DNA from: an uncultured Pseudomonadota bacterium
GTDB taxonomy: Bacteria > Myxococcota_A > UBA9042 > CAIXZC01
Direction: 5' to 3'
Assembly (NCBI GenBank): GCA_937876385.1
Contig: CALFHQ010000635.1
Span: forward strand, 1-5,278
Length of the DNA: 5,278 nt
The notes below the pieces were generated by a model that had not been told where the DNA came from, ran no database searches, and worked only from the letters and a program-made list of their open reading frames with translations. Below, piece after piece: positions 1 to 5,278 of the stretch. The translations under genes and the position numbers were made by a program. The first letter of the stretch is position 1, and each line of letters starts with the position of its first letter.

Positions 1-778
1 GAATGGTGCAAGTTGCCCCTTCGGGACACGGGTCAGAAGAACTGCATCCTGTCAAAGTGCACATGCTGGCCGGTCCCAGGGAAACACACCCCAACTCGCC
101 GGCACAAACAGCAGGCCCCGTACACGGCGATCCCAGTGGGAGATTCTGGGTTCCCAGCGGGTGGCAGATGTATTGCGTAATTCCGTCAATCCCCGTCAAC
201 CCTTTGCAGCCGTATCCATCTCGACACTCGGCCATGCTGCTGCACTCCTGGAAGCACGCCTGGGAGTTCTCCAGCAACGGGAGACAGTGGGTATTCTCGG
301 GGCAATCCTTCTCGTCGGAGCAGTCCGATTGGATGCAGTAGCCACCAGGCCAATCGAAGCAAGTCCAATCCCCAATGCAGTTTCCGTCCATGTTGCAGGC
401 ACTTCCAATGGCGCCACTGGGGACAATCTCCGCAGCGACCTCGTCGGGGGCGACAACACCGTCCGACTCTTCGGTGTCCATGTCGGACAATCCGTCGGTC
501 AAGTCCACAACGTCTTTGCCCTCGTCATCCACCACATCGGGAACAAATGTGTCCACTTCCACGACGTCCACGACGGAATTGTCTGGAACGCAACTGGCCG
601 TCTTCTTGTCAACTTTCGTCCCCGCCGGGCAGGGATAGCAAACCCCTTTCACCGGATCAAAGGCCTCATTTGCCTTGCACGTGATGACCTTCTTCTGAGG
701 ACACGCAGTGGCCAACAAGGCCACCGCTGCCAACAGAGCAAAGACGCGAAATACGCCATCGGGTCGAGTCTCATTCAT
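1..778 (-). CDS. Cysteine-rich lipoprotein with acidic Asp/Val linker, C-terminal part missing
   Basis: This is an open frame running off the left edge; 259 codons are visible. It starts at ATG 778, with GGAGG at 794-790, 11 bases upstream. Residues 1-26 form a lipoprotein signal: a short N-region with R5 and R11, a hydrophobic stretch at 12-25, and a lipobox-like LATAC ending at C26. A Cys-containing stretch (C34, C47, C50, C63) follows. Residues 66-120 form a low-complexity Asp/Glu/Val linker with recurring DVV units. From C128 on there are about 20 cysteines in short-spaced units, such as C-x5-C-x5-C and C-x3-C-x5-C, with no recognised catalytic motif. Lipid-anchored proteins with an acidic tether and a disulfide-rich head are common in Myxococcota-like bacteria, usually without known function. 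The gene lies 26 bases downstream of the HD-GYP gene and is probably in the same operon. Surface or periplasmic location is inferred. The reading frame is secure; the function is unknown. Confidence 0.85.
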   Translation of the reverse strand, partial: MNETRPDGVFRVFALLAAVALLATACPQKKVITCKANEAFDPVKGVCYPCPAGTKVDKKTASCVPDNSVVDVVEVDTFVPDVVDDEGKDVVDLTDGLSDMDTEESDGVVAPDEVAAEIVPSGAIGSACNMDGNCIGDWTCFDWPGGYCIQSDCSDEKDCPENTHCLPLLENSQACFQECSSMAECRDGYGCKGLTGIDGITQYICHPLGTQNLPLGSPCTGPAVCAGELGCVSLGPASMCTLTGCSSSDPCPEGATCTI

Positions 779-804
779 CTGCTTTCGAGCCTCCGCCCAA
801 CAGT

Positions 805-1920
805 CTACCATTTTTCCACCTCGCGGAATACCTGGACCAATCGGTCGATGCTCCGGGAGAATGCCTCCACCACCTTGGGATCGAACCTGGACCCGGCTCC
901 CCGGTTCACCTCTTCCACCGCTTCCTCCACCGACATTGGAGCTGGACGATATACCCGCCCGGAGGTCACCGCGTCAAACACATCCGCCACCGTACAGATT
1001 CGAGCCGGGAGCGGAATCGCATCTCCTCGCAATCCATCCGGGTAGCCCTGACCGTCCCACCGTTCATGGTGGCTACGTGCCATCTGCTGGGCGATGACCA
1101 TCAACTCCGTGCGAGGATTGGCCAGAATCCGTGCCCCGATGATGGTGTGCTGCTTGATGAGCTCGACCTCCCCTTCTTCCAGTTGGGCGGGCTTCAGCAA
1201 GACATAGTCCCGCACCCCCATCTTTCCAATGTCATGCATGGGAGCAGCCAGACGGTAAATCTCCGCTGTCTCCTCGGGCAACCCGTAGGCCAGAGACAAC
1301 TCGTACACGAATCGACTCATCCGTTGCACATGCCGCCCCGTCTCCTCATCTCGATATTCTGAGGCGATTCCCAGGCGCTCCACAATTTCTACCCGAGTCA
1401 ACTCCACGTCCTCTTTGGCACGCTTCAACTCTGCCATGGTTTTCTGAAGCTGCCGAGTTCTCATGTGAACTTCTTCCTGGAGCCGCTGGTTGAAGCGAGA
1501 CAGCTCCTCCCGGTACCGATCCACTCGGTCCACCATCCGCTTGGTCCGTAAATGGCTCCTCGAACGAGCCAACAACTCCTCACGCAAAATGGGCTTCGTG
1601 ATGAAGTCATCTGCCCCAGCTTCCAAACCTCGAACCTTGTCCGAAACGCTGTTCAAAGCCGTGACCATGATAATCGGCAGGAATCCAGCCCGAGCACTCT
1701 TCATCCGCTTGCACAGATTGAAACCGCTCTCGTCAGGCAACATCACATCCAACAGCACCAACTCCACGTCGTGCTCCTGAAATTGCGCGAAACCGGACCG
1801 GGCATCCACCGCATCATGGACGATGTAATCCCCCTCCGCTTCCAACAACTCCACCAGAAGCTCTCGGGATGCATCGCTGTCGTCGATTACCAGAATGTGC
1901 GTCTTTCTTGTGTCTTCCAT
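805..1920 (-). CDS. Response regulator with receiver and HD-GYP domains, probable c-di-GMP phosphodiesterase
   Basis: The protein has 371 residues. Residues 7-125 are a CheY-like receiver: acidic pair D13/D14, phospho-acceptor D58 in LLDVMLPDESG, T87, and K109 in ITKP. Residues 130-180 are charged and heptad-like, probably a coiled-coil dimer linker. Residues 182-365 are an HD-GYP domain with its metal and signature residues present: H197 (ETGRH), H229-D230 with K233 (HDIGK), H258, H284-H285, the HHERWDGQGYPDG motif, and D313 (VADVFDA). The family hydrolyses cyclic di-GMP to pGpG or GMP in the cytoplasm, here presumably switched by phosphorylation of D58. It resembles the RpfG class in domain order. 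The start is the only Met before the receiver; GAGG lies only 3 bases upstream, so coupling to the preceding gene (stop 6 bases away) is likely. No cognate histidine kinase is visible. Activity is inferred from intact motifs. Confidence 0.97.
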   Translation of the reverse strand: MEDTRKTHILVIDDSDASRELLVELLEAEGDYIVHDAVDARSGFAQFQEHDVELVLLDVMLPDESGFNLCKRMKSARAGFLPIIMVTALNSVSDKVRGLEAGADDFITKPILREELLARSRSHLRTKRMVDRVDRYREELSRFNQRLQEEVHMRTRQLQKTMAELKRAKEDVELTRVEIVERLGIASEYRDEETGRHVQRMSRFVYELSLAYGLPEETAEIYRLAAPMHDIGKMGVRDYVLLKPAQLEEGEVELIKQHTIIGARILANPRTELMVIAQQMARSHHERWDGQGYPDGLRGDAIPLPARICTVADVFDAVTSGRVYRPAPMSVEEAVEEVNRGAGSRFDPKVVEAFSRSIDRLVQVFREVEKW

Positions 1921-1926
1921 AAGCCT

Positions 1927-3411
1927 CTACCGCAATACCAGAGGTCCCTGGGGCATACTCTTCAAAGTGAAGAGCTCCAGCAACCCTCGACGGAGTCCGT
2001 CCACAGTATCGCATCGAATCACGAAAATTGGTCCACGCCCCTGGAGATACAACGGGTAGATGAAATCCTTCCCTTTCAACTTCCGAATCTCCTTGGAAAG
2101 GTCACGCCATGCGTTCATCCCCTTGAGAACGTCCCACATCTTCCCTTCGTCCTTCGCACGCACCACAACAAACGCCGTACGCCCGGGCTCCTTGGCATGT
2201 CGAGCAAGGAAACCTTGCACATCATCCAACCCGAACTCCACCCGGTCCACCGAGCGGAACAATCCCCCAAACAGGTATTGTACGTCGGAGTCGGCCAGCA
2301 GCAAGCCGGTATACGCAAAGTACCGAGGCACGGGAGGGAACAGCTTCTTGTGCTCCTCAATGGCCCGGTCCACAAAGTCGGGGAAGAAGGGCCTCCCATT
2401 GTCCAGAATGCCCGGGAGAATCTGAATGAAACGACGAGCCAGTTCATCCGCAGCGTAGGGGTACTCCAATCGATTGTCGTAAGGAATAATCAGGGTGTTG
2501 TTGGCGAGATCCGGGAAGCGCTCCCGCAAGAACATCTCTCCCAATGCCGCCAACAACGCATCCTTCACCACATCCGAATTGTCGGGGTTCAAGTAGCCGC
2601 ACTCCGCCAACAGACGTCGCCCCGCCCGGAGGAGCACATCCTCCGGCATGCTCGAGAGCAGAAAGGCAGAGACCTGCCGAAGAGCCATCCCCATTTGACG
2701 CAACACCGACAAGTCCGACGCCACGTGCTCTTTGGCCACCGGAAGGAGGATGTCTGGACCCACATGAGTCGGCAACATCGTTCCGTTTGGAGCCCACAGT
2801 ACGTTCACTCGAACCGATGCCCCCTGGTTTCCCTGAAGTCCGAAGAAACGCCGCACCTGATCCACATAGTCCCCAGGCATGGCCACCACGGCCAACCCGT
2901 TGGCAGTCTCGGTGAACTGCTTGAGGTGTCCCACTTCTTCCTTCCAATGAGGCTGGATCTTCCGGGCAAAGTGAATCAGCGTTCGCTTCAAAGTAGCCGA
3001 ATCTTCCGGAGCCAATCGAAGCAGCGCCGCTGCCTGGTCCACGTTCTCCGTGTTCACAAAAGCCACCAGAAAGCGTTCGTGGGGGAGAACTCCCGCACGA
3101 CCAAACAACGACTCCGCCGGGGTGGGCACCCGCTTGTATTCAGGAGATTCCAGATCGGCCAAGCGCCGTCGCATGGTCACGTAGGCGTGGAGCACCTTGG
3201 CGTCCTCTGGATTGAACTTCAACTTGCTCATCCAGTAAGCACGAAAGGCCGGGTCGGTGTATTCCGGCTCCCACTGGGAAATCTGGTCGATGATCCAGAA
3301 GAAGTTGGCGTTCACCGAGGTGGCGAACCGAACCTCAGCAGCGTCACCCGTTCTCGTGGGAACCATCGCCAAACAACACGCCAACAACAGCACAGAGCTC
3401 ACTCTCTTCAT
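1927..3411 (-). CDS. Secreted or periplasmic protein of unknown family
   Basis: The protein has 494 residues from ATG 3411. The frame is open to an earlier ATG at 3438, but 3411 is preferred. GAGGAG lies 7 bases upstream, and the protein then begins MKRVSSVLLL, a typical Sec signal peptide (positive n-region, hydrophobic 4-17, likely cut near GDA|AE at 24/25). A lipobox reading at C12 is poor because the charged residues are too close. The mature part has no further transmembrane helix and only two cysteines (C271, C467), which could form one disulfide. Visible blocks are an aromatic-rich N-terminal segment (28-60, with NANFFWIIDQISQW), a helical middle (120-340), a Pro/aromatic segment (341-365) and a C-terminal alpha/beta-like part ending at 494. 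There is no HExxH, GxSxG or other catalytic motif. I do not recognise the family. It lies between the DUF2156 enzyme and the HD-GYP regulator with gaps of 4 and 6 bases, so co-expression is nearly certain. Exported location is well supported; function is open. Confidence 0.9.
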   Translation of the reverse strand: MKRVSSVLLLACCLAMVPTRTGDAAEVRFATSVNANFFWIIDQISQWEPEYTDPAFRAYWMSKLKFNPEDAKVLHAYVTMRRRLADLESPEYKRVPTPAESLFGRAGVLPHERFLVAFVNTENVDQAAALLRLAPEDSATLKRTLIHFARKIQPHWKEEVGHLKQFTETANGLAVVAMPGDYVDQVRRFFGLQGNQGASVRVNVLWAPNGTMLPTHVGPDILLPVAKEHVASDLSVLRQMGMALRQVSAFLLSSMPEDVLLRAGRRLLAECGYLNPDNSDVVKDALLAALGEMFLRERFPDLANNTLIIPYDNRLEYPYAADELARRFIQILPGILDNGRPFFPDFVDRAIEEHKKLFPPVPRYFAYTGLLLADSDVQYLFGGLFRSVDRVEFGLDDVQGFLARHAKEPGRTAFVVVRAKDEGKMWDVLKGMNAWRDLSKEIRKLKGKDFIYPLYLQGRGPIFVIRCDTVDGLRRGLLELFTLKSMPQGPLVLR

Positions 3412-3415
3412 ACAA

Positions 3416-4534
3416 CTACTCCTCATTTTCTGTGGCATCCCGCTTCTGCATCAATCGACTCGCAAACGCAAACCACACTTCCTGCACCATCCCCTTGAAA
3501 TTCAAACCGGGGAAGATGGCCTTGACGAAGTTCAACAACAAGTCCGCCGTCGGTCTCGCCGGATGAAACATCAAATACAGCGACCGAGTCTCCTGAGGCA
3601 CCAACAACAGCTTCAGGCGCTGCGCGTTGCGAACCTGCTCCAAAGCCGGAACATGACGCAAAACCCATGTAAAGACGCTGGCTACCATCGGGAATTCGCT
3701 GTCAGGAGGCAACCCCTCCAGACTTCCTCGAGGGGTAGTCTCGAAAACCATCGGCCCCAGCGACAAGGACTCCCAACCGTTCTGATGGGCACACTCCAAC
3801 GTACGGAAAAGCAAACCGCCGGCCAGAGCAAAATCGATATCCCGATCCAAAAACAACTCCTCCACTGACAACGTCTTTCCGTCGCCATGGGGAACCATCG
3901 AGACACACCCCACCGGGGACCCTTCAGCAAGCCACATGGAGAAAAAACGACTCTCCAACGCCGTCTCCGGCTGCCCCACAAACAGCGGAACGATGGGGGG
4001 AGTCCCCACCGGGCCACCCCAACCGCGCTCCAACTGAGACAAACGAGCCGCACCCTCAGATCCCAACTCTTTCCCCGTCATCCACCGATGAGACCACTGC
4101 TTCTCGACAGTCTCAGCCTCCTCCCGCAAAGTCACCATGTTGGGGTCGTCCCAATCCACAAAATCCAGCCGGAAAAACGACTCCCTGGCCGTCTCAACGC
4201 CACCAAATCCCAAGTCCGCCATGGCATCGAAGAACTCCTGAGAGGCCGGAAAGAATGCCGGAACCTTCCCACGACGCTTCGCAAACCACATAAACTCCTC
4301 GGCCAAACCCCGCTGGTCCTCGGCTGCGCTCAGAGGTTCGCCCAGACCCAGCATCAACCGTCCGACAATAACAAAGGGAACCAACCCATCCACATCACGG
4401 CCGATGTAGAACTCGGCGTCGATGTCCATGGTCGAAAACTGAACCCCTGCATTGGCGAACTGCTTGAGCAACGGAAGAAGCTCTCGCTCCCTTGCCGCTT
4501 TGTCCAGTTTCGCTCCGATTCCACGCTCCCTCAT
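3416..4534 (-). CDS. Soluble DUF2156 / MprF C-terminal-like acyltransferase (phosphatidylglycerol lysyltransferase domain)
   Basis: The protein has 372 residues and no transmembrane segment. Its layout matches the double-GNAT catalytic domain of MprF/LPG synthases (DUF2156). A first half contains the block MLGLGEPLSA (61-70), in the place of the family's GDP/GEP turn, and PAFFPASQEFFDAMADLGF (92-110). A second GNAT half (196-262) holds FFSMWLAEGSPVGCVSMVP, a VEELFLDRDIDFA strand-turn and a GWESLSLGPM strand. The C-terminal segment 298-341 corresponds to the family's FKxKFxPxWxxRY region, only loosely conserved here. Relatives transfer amino acids from aminoacyl-tRNA to phosphatidylglycerol or other acceptors; this one lacks the membrane flippase half of MprF, so lipid, peptide or other small acceptors are all possible. 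The start is fixed: an in-frame TGA lies two codons upstream (4543-4541), and GGGAGG is at 4551-4546. It is the first gene of the minus operon. Family is fairly sure; substrate is unknown. Confidence 0.88.
   Translation of the reverse strand: MRERGIGAKLDKAARERELLPLLKQFANAGVQFSTMDIDAEFYIGRDVDGLVPFVIVGRLMLGLGEPLSAAEDQRGLAEEFMWFAKRRGKVPAFFPASQEFFDAMADLGFGGVETARESFFRLDFVDWDDPNMVTLREEAETVEKQWSHRWMTGKELGSEGAARLSQLERGWGGPVGTPPIVPLFVGQPETALESRFFSMWLAEGSPVGCVSMVPHGDGKTLSVEELFLDRDIDFALAGGLLFRTLECAHQNGWESLSLGPMVFETTPRGSLEGLPPDSEFPMVASVFTWVLRHVPALEQVRNAQRLKLLLVPQETRSLYLMFHPARPTADLLLNFVKAIFPGLNFKGMVQEVWFAFASRLMQKRDATENEE
3419..3424 (-). promoter_or_regulatory. Ribosome binding site of the secreted protein, inside the end of the upstream gene
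   Basis: GAGGAG is read from 3424 to 3419, with a 7-base spacer to ATG 3411. The same bases encode the last two Glu codons of the DUF2156 protein, directly before its TAG (3418-3416). This strong site decides the start at 3411 over the in-frame ATGs at 3426 and 3438, which would lie inside the upstream gene and lengthen the signal peptide n-region. It also suggests that ribosomes finishing the first gene help to start the second. Confidence 0.8.
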
Positions 4535-4626
4535 ACCGGTTCAAACCTCCCGTACAAACTCGTCTCACAAACCAGCGACCGGCAACACAACGCCATCCAA
4601 CATCCCAACCACCCGACCGCAAGGGG

Positions 4627-4640
4627 GAGTCACAGAGTCA
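4627..4640 (-). repeat. Short direct repeat TGACTC-TG-TGACTC at the operon start, possible operator
   Basis: On the minus strand two identical TGACTC hexamers occur with an 8-base period. The first shares its T with the last base of the TATAAT -10 element, and the second covers the expected transcription start. Two copies this close at a promoter could bind a regulator, but six-base repeats also occur by chance. I treat it as a candidate only. Confidence 0.3.
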
Positions 4641-4667
4641 TTATAGAAGCGGACTTTCAAAGGTAAA
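4640..4667 (-). promoter_or_regulatory. Probable sigma-70-like promoter of the four-gene minus operon
   Basis: Read on the minus strand, a perfect TATAAT lies at 4645-4640. A weaker -35-like TTTACC lies at 4667-4662 (4 of 6 matches to TTGACA), with a 16-base spacer. Transcription would begin near 4633, giving a leader of about 100 bases before ATG 4534. The position in a divergent intergenic region, upstream of the first operon gene, fits. The -10 match is strong, the -35 moderate; no experimental support is available from sequence alone. Confidence 0.55.
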
Positions 4668-4676
4668 CCAAAATCT

Positions 4677-4705
4677 TGGTGATGGACCACCCCCTGTGGT
4701 ACTCT
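4677..4705 (+). promoter_or_regulatory. Weak candidate promoter of the divergent sensor gene
   Basis: TTGGTG at 4677-4682 and TACTCT at 4700-4705 are 17 bases apart. They match the sigma-70 consensus only partly (the -10 element shares T, A and the final T). A start near 4712 would leave a leader of about 20 bases before ATG 4733 and would exclude the alternative start at 4682. No better pair was seen on this strand in the intergenic region, and no -24/-12 sigma-54 pattern. Confidence 0.22.
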
Positions 4706-4721
4706 GTCTGGAAACACAGGC

Positions 4722-4727
4722 GAGGTG
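4722..4727 (+). promoter_or_regulatory. Ribosome binding site of the sensor gene, deciding the start at 4733
   Basis: GAGGTG ends 5 bases before ATG 4733, good spacing. The frame is open upstream to TAA 4664-4666 and contains another ATG at 4682, which has no purine-rich site at proper distance. The site therefore favours 4733. The bases from 4710 to 4730 can also form a small imperfect hairpin that includes part of this site. Confidence 0.6.
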
Positions 4728-4732
4728 TCCAA

Positions 4733-5278
4733 ATGGGCGGTTTCTTCAGCCTGAGACGGCGAATCATTATCACCCTGGTCTCTCTGCTGGCCCTGACAAC
4801 TGGGTCCACCATCACGGTCCTGTATTTCAAACTCAGGGACGCAGCAGCACGAGGGGACTATCTCAGCAAACACATCAGTCGATACGAAGCCTATCAGGAC
4901 GTCGTATCACGCTCCCTCCTGGCCTCGGCGCAAGCATTTGCTGCCCGCCCAGACCTGGCCGAAGCGCTGGAAAACTCCGACCGGCAACGGCTTCAAGACA
5001 TCACCGCACGGTTCAAAGGGAAGATGGAAGGCAACCTGCCCATGGATGCGATCCTGGTGGTGGACGCCAACCTCAAACCGGTCAGCACCAACGAGGAGCT
5101 CACCGAGGAATCAGCGCTGGTGCGATTGTGCACCGCCCCGCTGAGAGGACAACCCGTCCGTGGAACCACCGTCCACAATACTCTGGGAGCCCTCCAAGTG
5201 GCCGCTGCACCAATAGAAGTCCAGGGAAGAATCGTTGGAGCAGTGCTCCTGGCCAGAAGCCTTCAAAAGACCTTCAGT
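4733..5278 (+). CDS. Membrane-anchored sensor protein with Cache-like periplasmic domain, output domain missing
   Basis: The frame starts at ATG 4733 and is open to the right edge; 182 residues are visible. After a short basic stretch (RRR at 8-10), residues 11-31 form a transmembrane helix. From about 35 on there is an extracytoplasmic-type region: a long helix with AFAARPDLAEAL at 69-80, a strand MDAILVVDANLKPV at 104-117, and a strand pair LGALQVAAAPIEVQGRIVGAVLLARSL at 151-177. The central helix followed by a lVVDxNxxPV strand, and the closing aPIxxxGxIxGaVLLaxxL block, are typical of Cache-fold sensors placed before a second membrane helix. Such N-termini precede histidine kinase, GGDEF, cyclase, methyl-accepting or Ser/Thr kinase modules; which one applies cannot be seen here. 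An in-frame start at 4682 would add 17 residues but has no good ribosome site. The gene is divergent from the four-gene operon across 198 bases and could share regulation with it. Confidence 0.85.
   Translation, partial: MGGFFSLRRRIIITLVSLLALTTGSTITVLYFKLRDAAARGDYLSKHISRYEAYQDVVSRSLLASAQAFAARPDLAEALENSDRQRLQDITARFKGKMEGNLPMDAILVVDANLKPVSTNEELTEESALVRLCTAPLRGQPVRGTTVHNTLGALQVAAAPIEVQGRIVGAVLLARSLQKTFS

Noticed and set aside
779..804. Terminator between the HD-GYP gene and the lipoprotein gene
   Set aside because: The 26-base gap has no inverted repeat and no T-run and instead holds the ribosome site of the lipoprotein gene.
161..1045. A 294-codon plus-strand frame opposite the lipoprotein gene
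   Set aside because: It has the same codon-against-codon relation to the lipoprotein frame, no ribosome site and no recognisable domain, and it runs into the end of the HD-GYP gene.
1927..3411. Metalloprotease or other known enzyme identity for the secreted protein
   Set aside because: There is no HExxH, GxSxG or similar motif, and the loose similarity of its N-terminal block to other exported families is not enough for an assignment.
1930..3411. Lipoprotein reading of the secreted protein via LLLAC at C12
   Set aside because: Charged residues K2 and R3 lie too close to the cysteine for a normal hydrophobic region, while a standard signal peptidase I site near residues 22-25 fits better.
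1552..3498. A 648-codon open frame on the plus strand opposite the secreted protein and the HD-GYP gene
   Set aside because: Its codons are exact reverse complements of the minus-strand codons, so it stays open simply because the real genes avoid TTA, CTA and TCA. The product is rich in His, Gln, Arg and Pro with no domain or signal, and the minus-strand genes have clear domains and ribosome sites.
3887..4666. A 259-codon plus-strand frame opposite the DUF2156 gene and its leader
   Set aside because: It is again the mirror frame of a real gene; the product is low-complexity Arg/His/Pro-rich and it covers the operon promoter.
4535..4732. Riboswitch or small RNA in the divergent intergenic region
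   Set aside because: Neither strand shows a long stem-loop set, a conserved aptamer core or a GC-stem followed by a T-run; only short imperfect pairings were found.

Overview
The window looks like chromosomal DNA of moderately high G+C content from a Gram-negative bacterium. The best guess is Myxococcota, Bradymonadales or another former deltaproteobacterial lineage. This rests on style, not on a marker gene: a cysteine-rich lipoprotein with a long Asp/Val linker behind its lipobox, a stand-alone receiver/HD-GYP regulator, and a membrane-anchored sensor with an AFAARPDLAEAL-type extracytoplasmic domain. No RNA gene, insertion sequence, CRISPR array or phage feature was seen.

Layout. Most of the window (4534 down to 1) is one tightly packed minus-strand operon of four genes, transcribed right to left. 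(1) A soluble MprF-C-terminal-like (DUF2156, double GNAT fold) acyl/aminoacyl transferase, 4534-3416. (2) A secreted protein of 494 residues from no family I recognise, 3411-1927. (3) A receiver + coiled coil + HD-GYP response regulator, predicted to hydrolyse cyclic di-GMP, 1920-805. (4) A cysteine-rich lipoprotein, 778 to the left edge, cut off after 259 residues. Gaps between genes are 4, 6 and 26 bases. The ribosome binding site of gene 2 lies inside the last codons of gene 1, so translational coupling is likely. A 198-base divergent intergenic region (4535-4732) carries a good sigma-70-like promoter for the operon, with TATAAT as its -10 element. On the other side a plus-strand gene starts at 4733 and leaves the window after 182 codons. 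It has one N-terminal transmembrane helix and a Cache-like periplasmic sensor domain; its output domain is not in the window.

How the genes may work together (inference). The operon combines one cytoplasmic enzyme of the lipid/tRNA-aminoacyl transferase class, two exported proteins and one c-di-GMP phosphodiesterase-type regulator. This suggests an envelope or surface function tuned by c-di-GMP. No histidine kinase for the regulator is visible. The divergent sensor is a candidate partner, but its output domain cannot be read here. The secreted 494-residue protein and its fixed setting next to a DUF2156 enzyme and an HD-GYP regulator are the least explained part of the window.
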